The position numbers and the translations under genes were made by a program. Shown here piece after piece: positions 14,001-22,326 of a stretch of 64,000 nucleotides of DNA (position 1 is its first letter; the number at the start of each line of letters is the position of its first letter). This stretch comes from Brockia lithotrophica. Lineage in GTDB: Bacteria > Bacillota > Bacilli > Thermicanales > DSM-22653. The stretch covers positions 193,934-257,933 of the forward strand of contig NZ_RBIJ01000001.1 of NCBI RefSeq assembly GCF_003633725.1. Reading direction: 5' to 3'. A model generated the notes under the pieces. It did no database searches, was not told the DNA's origin, and saw only the letters and a program-made list of their open reading frames with translations.

Positions 14001-16767
14001 AAACAACATGGACGCTTCCCTATACGCCCCTCCGATCGACCTGCGGAATGCGGAGCACGCCGGACTTACGTTTGCCCACTGGTACGAGATCGAACGGTAC
14101 TGGGACAAGGCCCGCGTGGAGATCTCGCGCGACGGCGGCCAGAATTGGGAGGAACTCGCCGCGTATTCGGACCGCGAGGTGGGGAAACGTTGGTCGTTCG
14201 TGCGCGTAGACCTCGATCCGTACGTGGGTCACGTCGTCCAACTTCGCTTTCGCTTCACGAGCGATTCATCGGTGACGTACCAGGGGTGGCTCCTCGACCA
14301 CGTCGTCGTCTACGCCACACACGTAGATACGGACCTCGGTCCGCACGAAGAGGCGTTTTTCCCCGAGGAGAAGCCCTCCCGGGACGTACCTGACTCCCCC
14401 CCTCCGAGGCTTTCCCGCGAGTCGTCTCCTATAGCTCCGGATCCGGGCCTCAAGGGAGGGGAGGGCCGTACCCTTCCAATGCCCGGGGCGGGCCTCGTGG
14501 ATGCACGCACGGGTGCCATCCCCCTGGCAGCGACCGTGACCTCGCTCGAAACGGGGCGTTCTACCCGATCGGACCCGGTGACGGGTGCCTACCGCCTGCG
14601 CCTGCCCGCCGGCGAGCACACGCTTCGGGCGGAGGCCTACGGCTACTTCCCCGCGGAGCGGCGCGTGCGCGTAGAGGACGGTCAGACTGTACAGGTGGAC
14701 TTCCACCTCCTCCCGCGCCCACGCGGCTGGATTGAGGGGCAAGTGGTGGACGAACGGTCGGGTGCTCCCCTTTCCGGAGCCCGCATCCTCGTGCTCGAGG
14801 ACGCTCAAGTTCCTCCGGCGACGAGCGATGGGGAGGGGAACTTCCGCCTCGAGGTTTACGCCGGCCGCTACACGCTTTCCGTCTCCCACCCCGAATACCA
14901 CCCGCTGCGGACGGAAGTGGAGGTTGCAGGCGGCGAAACGGTCTCTGTAACGCTCCGTCTCAAGCCGTTTATCGGTATCGAGGACACGATCGCCTACGAC
15001 GGAGGAACTGCGGACAACGCGTGGGCGTTCTACCGGGCGGGGAACGGCTTTGCCGTACGCATGTCCCCCCGAAGCACCCCCGTGCAAGTGGTGGGCGGCC
15101 TCTTCCGTTTTTGGGACACCAGCTGGCCTGTACCCGGGGGGACGGACTTCCGCGTGGCGGTCTTTGACGCGAGCGGCCCAGGCGGAGCCCCTGGAAAGCT
15201 CCTGTTGGGTCCCCTGCCGGCGCAGGCCAAGCGCGACGGAACGTGGACGGAAGTCCGCTTCGACGAACCAATCCTTGTAGAGGGAGACTTTTACCTCGCG
15301 GCGATCCAGGCGGCGGATTACCCGTATACGCCCGGTCTGGCGACGGATGAGACGTCTCCGAACTCGGGCCGCAATTGGCTCTACGTGGACGGAGACTGGT
15401 CCCAGGCTGAGCGCGAGAAGGGGAACTTCCTCATCCGCGCCCTCGTCCGGTACCCGGTAGAAGCGCCGACGATCCTCGAACCCGAAGACGGATCCTTTAC
15501 GAATCGGGAGGACGTCCTCGTCCGCGGTACCTTTGCCGTCGAGGGGGCGAGGGTACGCGTATTCAACGGCGGAGATCTTGCGGGCGAAACTACCATTCGA
15601 GACGGCGGTTTCTCCCTTACGGTGCACCTCCGGGAAGGAGAAAACGTACTTACGGCCGTGGGCGTGGTGGGGGACAAGCTCACGGATCCGTCGGCCCCCG
15701 TTCGGGTGATCGTAAAGCTCACGCCGCCCGTGCTCGCTCTTGAAGAACCACCTGATGGACTAAGGACCAACCGCGACGCCGTCGGAGTTCGGGGAACGGT
15801 CCGGGATTCGTACCTCGCCTCGCTCACGGTGAACGGACAAGGAGTCGTCGTCCGGGAGGATGGCACCTTCGCCCACCGCGTGCTTTTGGACGAAGGAGAA
15901 AATCGGATCGTCGTGGTAGCCACGGACCGCGCGGGGAACGAGGCGAGGGTAGAGCGTACGGTGTACATGTCGCAGAGGTTGCCGGAGTACGAAGTCGTCG
16001 CGCCGGCAGAGGACGTAACCCTCGGCGAGGGTGAGGAACTCGTCGTGCGGGCAGAAGGGGACGGCGGACTCCTTATGACCTTCCGGTTGGAACTCCCACT
16101 CGTGGCGGAGACGGCGGAAGGCTCCGTACTCCCCATGCCGGAAATCTCTCCAGGGGTGTACGAAGGGCGCTGGCGGGTGCCCGCGGGGCTTCAGGCAGAA
16201 GGCGTCCGCGTCCGCGTGGAAGGCGTAGATGCTTACGGAAACGTCGCCGTCCGCTACGCGCCTGGGCGCGTGAATTTCCGCGCGGGAGAACCTTTCGTCG
16301 TGGTGGGCGGGAATCTCCGTGCCCAAGCCTTCGGTCCTGAGGTTCGTTACGACGAAGTATGGTACGCAGGACCGGACGGCGTGCTTTGCGTCGAGGTTCG
16401 GGCGTACGACGGGCGCGGCGCCGTGGCCGCGGAGGGCAAGGTGTACGCGGACGGGAGATTCGAGCTCGCGCTCCCGCGCGGGGCGACGTACACCGTGGAA
16501 GTCCGCGTTCCCGGACACCTTTCCTACCGCACGCAGGTCTTTGTGGACGGAGATCGCTACCTGGAAGTTCCGCTCCTTTTGGCAGGTGACGTGAACGGAG
16601 ACGGAAGAATCGACGCCCGCGATCTCGCGGAGATCACCCGTCACCTGGGGAAGCGCGCCCCCTGGAAATCGCTTGCCGAGGCGCGCGCGGACCTCAACCG
16701 AGACGGCGTCGTCGACTACCGCGACCTCGCGTACGTGCTCAAAAACCTCGGGAAGCGGAGCAGGTGA
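11098..16767 (+). CDS. giant secreted subtilase, bacillopeptidase F-like, with dockerin-like C-terminus
   Basis: ATG 11098 follows GAGGAGG (11082-11088) and gives 1889 residues. Order: signal peptide ending SVSPAFA; I9-like propeptide (about 45-190); S8 peptidase with Asp261 in NLDTGVD, His303 in NGHGTH, the NNSWG oxyanion region and Ser477 in GTSMAAP; a first MAM-like jelly roll (about 668-822); an Fn3-like domain (825-915); a second MAM-like unit (920-1077); two carboxypeptidase-regulatory-like beta domains (1127-1297); a beta domain (1297-1455); two bacterial Ig-like repeats (1456-1625). It ends with paired calcium loops DVNGDGRIDARDLA (from Asp1831) and DLNRDGVVDYRDLA (from Asp1865), like type I dockerin. 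B. subtilis Bpr is shorter, about 1430 residues. It should be an exported protease with adhesive repeats. No sortase motif or S-layer domain is seen. Confidence 0.9.
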   Translation: MHRRPPTFRKALLWTVAFLLWLSSVSPAFAGPEQTDMRAGKESRPALSARDQVLMRKVAPEVLDAFAKGDMVTYLVRLREQVDVSAVADSARKRAVMQKESPAGQKVAVRQAVASALRETALRTQAPLVGLLEAEKHRGNVREYESFFVVNALAVTSTKDVLDELALRPEVEKILPNAEVRLIGGPLGVSLEPTEGGAASPASTTQEIEGGRTTAPSAVLPAPHLGEALAEGVEWNVAHVRAPQVWAMGIDGTGVVVANLDTGVDGEHPALARKWRGRTGDPALSWFDATYERRPRPVDTNGHGTHVMGTMVGSEESGENRVGVATGATWIAVRVFVGNSTTTDVLLRGGEWVLAPRDSQGNLHPEMAPDVVNNSWGAGPGMDEFYRDMVRAWRAAGIFPVFANGNSGPGAGTVGPPANYPESFGVGAVNARNEVASFSSRGPSPYGEIKPDVAAPGVNIRSSVPGGGYQGGWSGTSMAAPHVAGVVALLLQANASLTVDELVTVLRETAVPLTDDQYPDVPNNGYGYGLIDAYAAVNSVIAGFGTVEGRVTAEGEDREPPVVEPETLGGVFVGDEVEVRARVTDDVAVTNVELFVRAPGAEEWTSFPMRRVEGDHRSGTYAATIPASSTRPPAVEYRIRAEDYGGHVTETPVYEIPVSTGVKPGYVQDFEHDWYGFRTGGEQNTWARGKPNTGPMGAHSGEYVLASNLTGTYLPNANSWVRMPPIDLTDHEGMALLTFWHWYDLEPRYDFGRVYVVAESTGGEPVLAAEFTGRDRTWRQVVIDLTPYRGQVVTVLWNLVSDYSVQYDGWFVDDVALVGPAEAPPPAPEGLRASANDLGQVTLAWDPVDDVHVKDYVLYRARTDGVWEEVGYSRTTSAFHIPTESGTYSFAVAARTYDGTVGERSQPVEIAVTVPPVLFLDDFNGPDDNGWTHGGRNDIWARGEPRKGPMAALIPPNVWATGLSGNYENNMDASLYAPPIDLRNAEHAGLTFAHWYEIERYWDKARVEISRDGGQNWEELAAYSDREVGKRWSFVRVDLDPYVGHVVQLRFRFTSDSSVTYQGWLLDHVVVYATHVDTDLGPHEEAFFPEEKPSRDVPDSPPPRLSRESSPIAPDPGLKGGEGRTLPMPGAGLVDARTGAIPLAATVTSLETGRSTRSDPVTGAYRLRLPAGEHTLRAEAYGYFPAERRVRVEDGQTVQVDFHLLPRPRGWIEGQVVDERSGAPLSGARILVLEDAQVPPATSDGEGNFRLEVYAGRYTLSVSHPEYHPLRTEVEVAGGETVSVTLRLKPFIGIEDTIAYDGGTADNAWAFYRAGNGFAVRMSPRSTPVQVVGGLFRFWDTSWPVPGGTDFRVAVFDASGPGGAPGKLLLGPLPAQAKRDGTWTEVRFDEPILVEGDFYLAAIQAADYPYTPGLATDETSPNSGRNWLYVDGDWSQAEREKGNFLIRALVRYPVEAPTILEPEDGSFTNREDVLVRGTFAVEGARVRVFNGGDLAGETTIRDGGFSLTVHLREGENVLTAVGVVGDKLTDPSAPVRVIVKLTPPVLALEEPPDGLRTNRDAVGVRGTVRDSYLASLTVNGQGVVVREDGTFAHRVLLDEGENRIVVVATDRAGNEARVERTVYMSQRLPEYEVVAPAEDVTLGEGEELVVRAEGDGGLLMTFRLELPLVAETAEGSVLPMPEISPGVYEGRWRVPAGLQAEGVRVRVEGVDAYGNVAVRYAPGRVNFRAGEPFVVVGGNLRAQAFGPEVRYDEVWYAGPDGVLCVEVRAYDGRGAVAAEGKVYADGRFELALPRGATYTVEVRVPGHLSYRTQVFVDGDRYLEVPLLLAGDVNGDGRIDARDLAEITRHLGKRAPWKSLAEARADLNRDGVVDYRDLAYVLKNLGKRSR

Positions 16768-16962
16768 GGCGAATCGACCTTTCCATCCCCTTGGAAGGCG
16801 GGCGGGCGGTCCGCATCCGCACGTGAGAGCGGTGGACAAACGGCCGAAAGGGTGGTGTAATGAAAGCAGAGAGTTGCGGCGTAGGGCGGCCGTAGGCCGC
16901 ACGGCCTCCGCGTCTCCTTCGCCGCACACCTCCGCAAGCTCAGAAAGAGGGGGAAGTTTCCC

Positions 16963-17670
16963 TTGGTGGACGAAGGCCGACGCACCGCCCGCGTGCTCCG
17001 CATAGAAGGAGGAGGCCTCCTCGTCGCCCTGGACGACGGGCGCGAGGGGGTCGTTCCTTGGGAAGAAGCGGCGCTTCCGGAAGTCAACTTCGCCTACGCC
17101 CTCGAACTCGTCGGTCAGGAGGTTGCCGTCGTCCCCCTCGGAGAAGGGCGCTGGAGCCGCCTGCGGGCCCTCGATCCGCTTCCGCTCGCCGCGGGTGACG
17201 TCCGGCCTGGCGTCGTCCGCCACGTGGAGGACCGGAGGCTGTGGGTAGAAGTGGACGGCCATCTTCTCGACGTCCCTCCCAAGGAGGCCGCCTGGGGGTA
17301 TGTTCCGGGGACGCTGCGCGACCTCTTTTCTCCGGGAGAGCGGGTGGACGTCCGGGTTCTTCGGGCGGAGCCGCCCCGCGTGAGCGTCCGGCAGGCGATT
17401 CTCGACCCCTTTGGCGGCAGGGACAAGAACGTCTTTGCTCCGGGGGAAGAGGTCTTCGGCTACGTGACGGACGTAGATTTCGGCACCGGAGAACTCCTCG
17501 TCGTCTTTGCACCGCGCGTCCTGGGGTACGTGGCCGTACCGGACCCGCCGGAATCCGGTTCGTCGCTCGTAGCTCGCGTTGTGGCCTTTCGCGAGCCTAC
17601 GCCGCTGTGGGATACGGTATTTACGGGAGAGTTCGTCCGCTGGGTGCGTCGACGTGAGAAACGCGCGTAG
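16963..17670 (+). CDS. S1-like RNA-binding domain protein
   Basis: A 235-residue protein from TTG 16963, preceded by GAGGGGGAAG. It looks like repeated OB folds of the CvfB/S1 kind. The middle unit (about 78-145) has RPGVVRHVEDRRLWVEVDG, then VPGTLRDLFSPGERVDVRVL and RVSVRQA, in the order seen in S1 domains. A further unit begins at VFGYVTDVDFGTGELLVVF. The exact family is uncertain and no catalytic residues are seen. The gene lies about 60 bases before rtcB, so an RNA-related role for the pair is plausible but unproved. Confidence 0.55.
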   Translation: MVDEGRRTARVLRIEGGGLLVALDDGREGVVPWEEAALPEVNFAYALELVGQEVAVVPLGEGRWSRLRALDPLPLAAGDVRPGVVRHVEDRRLWVEVDGHLLDVPPKEAAWGYVPGTLRDLFSPGERVDVRVLRAEPPRVSVRQAILDPFGGRDKNVFAPGEEVFGYVTDVDFGTGELLVVFAPRVLGYVAVPDPPESGSSLVARVVAFREPTPLWDTVFTGEFVRWVRRREKRA

Positions 17671-17730
17671 TGAAGGGTCTCGTCGGAAGCGGGCCTTTCT
17701 CCTCAACGCACACCGCAAAAGGGGAAGGAG

Positions 17731-18969
17731 GTGGTAGAGGTGGCTTCCCGTCAAGCGATCCGCGAACGGATTTTCGTTTTCGGACGCCACGACGAGGAAA
17801 CGCTCAGGCAAATCGAGGACGTCGCCCGTCACGCCGTCCGTGCGGCGCTCATGGCGGACGGCCACGTGGGCTACGTGATGCCCATAGGCGGCGTTGCCGC
17901 CTTTGAACATGCCGTAAGCGTGGCGGGCGTGGGCTTCGACATCGCCTGCGGCAACGCGGCGATCCTCACGGACCTTTATCTGGACGACCTGAAGGACCAC
18001 CTCGAAGAAATCGCCGACGAAATTCAGGCGACGATCTCCTTTGGCCTTGGGCGGACGAACCGGGCACCGGACGCTCCCGTGGATCACCCCCTGTTCGAGT
18101 CCGAGGCGTGGGACGCCATTCCCGCGCCGCGTTCGGAGCGGGAGGAGCTTCGCGAAAAGGCGCGCATGCAGCTCGGAACGGTAGGCGGCGGAAACCACTA
18201 CGTCGACGTCTTTGCCGACGAAGAGGACCGCATTTGGGTCGGCGTGCACTTCGGATCGAGGGGGCTCGGGTACACGATCGCCCGGGGTTTCCTCGCCCTC
18301 GCTGCCGGGAAGAAGTGGGGCGATTCCGTACCCGAGCACCTCGCCCTCCTCGACTTGGGGAGCGAGCTCGGGCAGAGGTACTGGGCGCTCATGACGCTGG
18401 CGGGCGAGTACGCCTACGTTGGGCGCGAGTGGGTGGCGCGCAAAGTCGTTAGCATCTTGGGTGGCCAAGAGCTCGACCTTGTCCACAACCACCACAACTT
18501 CGCCTGGCGGGAAGTCCACGACGGCCGCGAACTCATCGTGGTGCGCAAAGGTGCGACTCCGGCGTGGCCGGGACAGAGGAGCTTCGTGGGCGGAAGCATG
18601 GGGGACCTCTCAGTAATCCTTCGCGGCACTGAATCGGAAAATCCAGAAGTTGTAGAGCTTCAGCGTTCTGCTCTCTACTCCACAGTGCACGGTGCTGGCC
18701 GGATTATGAGCCGCACAGAAGCTAAGGGCAAAATCCGTAAGGGTAAAGTAGTTCAGCCCGGGCGTGTGCGACGGGAGGAAATGCTCGAAGCTCTCAAGAG
18801 CCGCGGTGTAATCCTCCGCGGCGGTGACGTGGACGAGGCACCGCAGGTGTATCGCCCACTCGAAGAAGTTCTCGCCGCCCAAGGCCCCACGATCGAGATC
18901 CTCCACCGTCTGCGGCCGCTCGTGGTCGTGATGGCCGGCCCCGAAGACTTTGATCCGTACAAGGACTGA
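17731..18969 (+). CDS. rtcB: RNA-splicing ligase RtcB
   Basis: A 412-residue RtcB ligase, which joins 2',3'-cyclic phosphate (or 3'-phosphate) and 5'-OH RNA ends with GTP and Mn2+. Visible family motifs are MADGHVGYVMPIGGV, the metal-binding Cys in VGFDIACGNAA, GTVGGGNHYVDV, VHFGSRGLG, HNHHNFAW, RKGATPAWPG and the guanylated His in TVHGAGRIMSR. It starts at GTG 17731 after AAGGAGGTG. No archease gene is adjacent. The 3' portion (about 18615-18770) uses markedly fewer G/C third positions than the flanks although the protein motifs continue intact. Confidence 0.92.
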   Translation: MVEVASRQAIRERIFVFGRHDEETLRQIEDVARHAVRAALMADGHVGYVMPIGGVAAFEHAVSVAGVGFDIACGNAAILTDLYLDDLKDHLEEIADEIQATISFGLGRTNRAPDAPVDHPLFESEAWDAIPAPRSEREELREKARMQLGTVGGGNHYVDVFADEEDRIWVGVHFGSRGLGYTIARGFLALAAGKKWGDSVPEHLALLDLGSELGQRYWALMTLAGEYAYVGREWVARKVVSILGGQELDLVHNHHNFAWREVHDGRELIVVRKGATPAWPGQRSFVGGSMGDLSVILRGTESENPEVVELQRSALYSTVHGAGRIMSRTEAKGKIRKGKVVQPGRVRREEMLEALKSRGVILRGGDVDEAPQVYRPLEEVLAAQGPTIEILHRLRPLVVVMAGPEDFDPYKD

Positions 18970-19009
18970 TCCTCGAATCCGGGAACGCGGAGGCGGTGCG
19001 AATTTTCTC

Positions 19010-19038
19010 TTGACACGGGGAAAGATCTCCCGTACAAT
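19010..19038 (+). promoter_or_regulatory. sigma-A promoter for the met operon
   Basis: Consensus TTGACA (19010-19015), a 17-base spacer and TACAAT (19033-19038). It lies about 120 bases before the SAM-I aptamer, so the transcript starts near 19045. It is among the best promoter matches in the window. Confidence 0.85.
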
Positions 19039-19085
19039 ACGGTCAACGCGGAACTCTGCGGGCGCCCGGACGTTTCGGCCCGTGG

Positions 19086-19118
19086 CTACGACGACGCCGC
19101 ACGCGCCCGTCGTCGTAG
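19086..19118 (+). promoter_or_regulatory. leader hairpin between promoter and riboswitch
   Basis: A perfect 11-bp inverted repeat, CTACGACGACG (19086-19096) and CGTCGTCGTAG (19108-19118), with an 11-base loop. A tight CCGTTG/CAACGG hairpin follows at 19138-19150. Neither is part of the SAM-I core. They may stabilise or insulate the leader. Confidence 0.6.
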
Positions 19119-19157
19119 GGTCGAAATTGTGCCGGTCGGCCGTTGACAACGGATTCA

Positions 19158-19281
19158 CCCTCTTATCGCGAGCGGCGGAGGGACTGGCCCGATGAAGCCC
19201 GGCAACCTGCCCCGTGTACGGCGCGGCGGGGCGAGGTGCTAAATCCTGCAGGAGAGGCGTTCTCCTGGGAGATAAGAGGGG
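19158..19281 (+). ncRNA. SAM-I (S-box) riboswitch
   Basis: Helix P1 forms from CCCTCTTATC (19158-19167) and GATAAGAGGG (19271-19280). Between them lie the S-box signatures in order: GCGGAGGGACTGGCCC, GATGAAGCCCGGCAACC and GGTGCTAAATCCTGCAG. With S-adenosylmethionine bound, P1 forms and lets the terminator at 19331 fold, stopping transcription of metX. The placement between a consensus promoter and a methionine gene is exactly that of known S-box leaders. Confidence 0.95.
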
Positions 19282-19330
19282 TTTGCTTCGGCGAACCCTT
19301 CCGGATGTGCCCGCTTCGGGTGCTCCGTTT

Positions 19331-19362
19331 CCCCCTTCCTGCAGGAAGGGGGTTGTTTTTTT
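19331..19362 (+). terminator. S-box-controlled intrinsic terminator
   Basis: CCCCCTTCCTG (19331-19341) is followed at once by its reverse complement CAGGAAGGGGG (to 19352) and a T-rich run TTGTTTTTTT. It is the off-switch of the SAM-I riboswitch. Confidence 0.9.
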
Positions 19363-19428
19363 GCGTGGGATACGTGCAAAAAGGAAGGATTGTCGGCGCG
19401 CACTGCGCTGCGGGAAAGGAGGAGGGGG

Positions 19429-20613
19429 ATGGGCGAAAGCATTCGCCGCGTCGAGGGCCGCGTACGCCTCGGACCGCTTACTTTGGAGTCGGGGGAGGTC
19501 CTCCCCGAAGTGGAGCTCGCGTACGAAGACGTCGGCCCTGCGGAGGCCCCCGTCGTCCTCGTCTGCCACGCCCTTACGGGGAGCCACCGCACGGTGGGGA
19601 CTTCCGCGGCCCCGGGGTGGTGGCATCCGCTCGTCGGGGTGGGGAAGGCCGTCGACCCCCGCCGTCTTCGCGTGATCACGTTCAACGTGCTCGGGGGGCA
19701 GGACGGCTCTACCGGCCCGCGGAGCATTGACCCTCGCAATGGAAGGCCGTACCGAGCTCGGTTTCCTTTCGTCACGATTCGCGACATGGTGCGGGCGCAG
19801 CGTCTGGGTCTCATCGAGCTCGGCGTAAACCACGTCGTTGCGGTCATCGGCGGGTCGATGGGGGGGATGCAGGTACTCGAGTGGGGGCTCATGTACCCGG
19901 ATTTCATGGACCTCCTCGTCCCCTTGGCCGTCACGCCTGCAACATCTGCCTTTGCCATCGCCTTTAACGCCGTAGGGCGTCTGGCAATCACCTCCGATCC
20001 CGCCTGGCGCGAGGGGGAGTACCCGGAAGACGACCCGCCAGCGGTCGGACTCTCCCTCGCGCGCATGATCGGGGTTCTCACCTACCGCACCCCCGAACAG
20101 TTCGCGCGCCGCTTTGGCCGTTCCCTCAAGCACGGATGGGGCCACGACCACCGGGAGGTGGCCTTCCAGGTGGAGAGCTATCTCCTCTACCAAGGGGAGA
20201 AGCTCGTCGAGCGCTTTGACGCGAACAGCTACCTCTACCTCCTCAAGGCGGTGGATTCCCACGACATCGGCCGCGGGCGAGGAGGGTGGCGGGAGGCCGC
20301 CCGCGGGTACCGCGCCCGCATCGTCGCCGTAGGCTTCCGCGGAGACCTCCTCTACCCGCCCGAAGAGATTCGAAGCTTCGTCGAACACCTGCGTGCCCTC
20401 GGAAAGGACGCGATCTACGCGGAGGTCGCATCCGAATACGGCCACGACGCCTTTCTCGTCGAAGGAGAGCAGGTGGGCGAAATCCTCCGTCGCCACGCCC
20501 CCGAGCTCTTTCCCGATCCCGCGCCCGCCTCGGCGGATCCCGAAGGGGCCGCGCTTCTGGCCGCATCTCGGAGCGCCTCCGAGAAAACCGTGCCGTCGCC
20601 CATCTCCGGCTGA
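19429..20613 (+). CDS. metX: homoserine O-acetyltransferase
   Basis: ATG 19429 lies after AAAGGAGGAGGGG and gives 394 residues. It is an alpha/beta-hydrolase fold acyltransferase that acetylates homoserine with acetyl-CoA, the first committed step to methionine. The nucleophile is Ser143 in GGSMGGMQ; ALTGSH provides the oxyanion region and EYGHDAFLVE the catalytic His near the C-terminus. Similarity to succinyl-specific enzymes cannot be excluded by eye. It is the first gene behind the SAM-I riboswitch, so excess SAM should shut it off. A 150-base gap separates it from metY, which it probably shares a transcript with. Confidence 0.92.
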   Translation: MGESIRRVEGRVRLGPLTLESGEVLPEVELAYEDVGPAEAPVVLVCHALTGSHRTVGTSAAPGWWHPLVGVGKAVDPRRLRVITFNVLGGQDGSTGPRSIDPRNGRPYRARFPFVTIRDMVRAQRLGLIELGVNHVVAVIGGSMGGMQVLEWGLMYPDFMDLLVPLAVTPATSAFAIAFNAVGRLAITSDPAWREGEYPEDDPPAVGLSLARMIGVLTYRTPEQFARRFGRSLKHGWGHDHREVAFQVESYLLYQGEKLVERFDANSYLYLLKAVDSHDIGRGRGGWREAARGYRARIVAVGFRGDLLYPPEEIRSFVEHLRALGKDAIYAEVASEYGHDAFLVEGEQVGEILRRHAPELFPDPAPASADPEGAALLAASRSASEKTVPSPISG

Positions 20614-20763
20614 AAAACGGTGCGGAACCCTGCCCTTGTCGCTTTTGTCCGACAGACCGCGTTGCAAAACAAGGACTGGAGGTTTTCTTTTCCCCGCAGT
20701 TGCCCGATCCCGCAAATGAGAATTCGTCCGATGCCGTAAGCGAGGAAGAGAGGTCGAAGTTCG

Positions 20764-22080
20764 ATGCATCCCGAAGGCGTTCCCCCTTCCGAGCCCCCGC
20801 GCCGCTACGGATTTGCCACGCTTGCAATTCACGGAGGCACGGAACCGGACCCCGCAACTGGAGCACGGGCAATCCCCGTATACCTCTCGAGTTCCTTCGT
20901 CTTTCGGAGCCCGGAACACTCCGCCCGCCTCTTTTCCCTGGAGGAAGAAGGGTTCATCTACTCGCGCATTTCCAATCCCACGGTGCGCGCCATCGAACGC
21001 CGTCTCGCCCTCCTCGAGGGCGGCGTAGACGCGGTGCTCACCGCCAGCGGGCAGTCCGCGCTCGCCCTCGCCCTTCTCACCCTTGCCCGGGCGGGGGACG
21101 AGATCGTAGCCTCGCCGTTTTTGTACGGAGGGACCTACAGCCTCCTAGCCAACCTCCTTCCGCGCTACGGGATTCAGACGCGCTTTACGAAAAGCCTCGA
21201 CCCCGAGGAGTTCGCTGCGCAGATCACCCCTCGGACAAAAGCGGTCCTTTTGGAGTCGGTGGGGAATCCGTCGCTCCTTCTTCCGGACCTTCGGGAAATT
21301 GCCGCCGTCGCCCACGCCCAAGGCGTACCCGTCGTCGTGGACAACACCTTTCCCACACCTTACCTCTACCGTCCCCTGGAGTTCGGCGCCGACGTCGTCG
21401 TCCATTCGGCGACGAAGTGGCTGTCGGGCAACGGGACGATCCTCGCCGGTGCGGTGGTGGACGGCGGGCGCTTTTCCTGGCCGGAGGAGCGGTTCCCCGA
21501 ATTCCACACCCCCGACGCTTCTTACCACGGGCTCGTCTTTGCCCGGGCCTTTGGCGCCGCCGCCTTTTCCGCCCGACTGCGGGCGGTCGCGCTGCGCGAC
21601 TTCGGACCGTCGATAAGCCCCGTAAACGCCTTTCTCCTCGGATTGGGGATGGAAACGCTCCCCCTCCGTATGGAACGCCACGTGGCCAACGCCCGTGCCG
21701 TGGCCGCCTTTTTGCGCGAACACCCCGACGTGGCCTGGGTGAACTTTCCGGAGTTTCCCGAACACCCGTCACACGCGATCCAGCAGCGCGACTTTCCCCG
21801 CGGTGCGACGTCCGTGGTCACCTTCGGGCTACGGGGAGGGAAGCGGCACGCCGAGGAGTTCCTCCGCCACGTCCGGTTGCACTCGCACCTCGCCAACGTG
21901 GGAGACGCCAAGAGCCTTCTCATCCATCCGGCGTCCACGACCCACGGCCAGCTTTCCGAAGAGGAGTTGCGCTCCGCCGGGGTGCTTCCGGAAATGATTC
22001 GCCTTTCTGTAGGTCTCGAAGACGTGGACGACATCCTCTGGGACCTCGCCCAAGCCCTTCAGAAGGCGCGTGGGGCGTAG
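20764..22080 (+). CDS. metY: O-acetylhomoserine sulfhydrylase (PLP)
   Basis: A 438-residue PLP enzyme of the Cys/Met metabolism family. The Schiff-base lysine is Lys218 in HSATKWLSGNGT. Other family landmarks are FATLAIHGG, SRISNPTVRAIE, the GQSA and PFLYGGTY cofactor segments, VVVDNTF and SLLIHPASTTH. Length and the inserted segments fit O-acetylhomoserine sulfhydrylase, which makes homocysteine directly from O-acetylhomoserine and sulfide, rather than the roughly 390-residue cystathionine synthases. Pairing with metX supports direct sulfhydrylation. A hairpin terminator follows at 22296. Confidence 0.9.
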   Translation: MHPEGVPPSEPPRRYGFATLAIHGGTEPDPATGARAIPVYLSSSFVFRSPEHSARLFSLEEEGFIYSRISNPTVRAIERRLALLEGGVDAVLTASGQSALALALLTLARAGDEIVASPFLYGGTYSLLANLLPRYGIQTRFTKSLDPEEFAAQITPRTKAVLLESVGNPSLLLPDLREIAAVAHAQGVPVVVDNTFPTPYLYRPLEFGADVVVHSATKWLSGNGTILAGAVVDGGRFSWPEERFPEFHTPDASYHGLVFARAFGAAAFSARLRAVALRDFGPSISPVNAFLLGLGMETLPLRMERHVANARAVAAFLREHPDVAWVNFPEFPEHPSHAIQQRDFPRGATSVVTFGLRGGKRHAEEFLRHVRLHSHLANVGDAKSLLIHPASTTHGQLSEEELRSAGVLPEMIRLSVGLEDVDDILWDLAQALQKARGA

Positions 22081-22295
22081 ACCGCCGGCAGGGCCGAAGG
22101 CCGCATCGGCGGTGCGCGCCGGTAGGCCTCGTACCCTTTTGGCGTCTTGGCGGGCGAACGGATCGCGGGCCGTCGGTACAAAGGGAAGGCGCCTCCACAC
22201 TTTTGTAACAACTCCCCGGATTCCCGGAAAATACGGGAGTGAAAGCGGATTCAAGCTTTCCTCGTCGTTTCCAAACACGCGAAAACGCGGCGTCC

Positions 22296-22326
22296 GCCCC
22301 CTTGCAATTTTCACAAGGGGGCTTTA
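22296..22326 (+). terminator. terminator-like hairpin after metY
   Basis: GCCCCCTTG (22296-22304) pairs perfectly with CAAGGGGGC (22314-22322) around a 9-base loop, then TTTAG. The U-tract is short. The same bases also carry the next promoter. Confidence 0.5.

Noticed and set aside
11446-20919. Very long minus-strand open frames over the protease, rtcB and metX regions
   Set aside because: They mirror the codon structure of the + genes in GC-rich DNA, have low-complexity Arg/His/Val compositions and no recognisable domains or ribosome sites.
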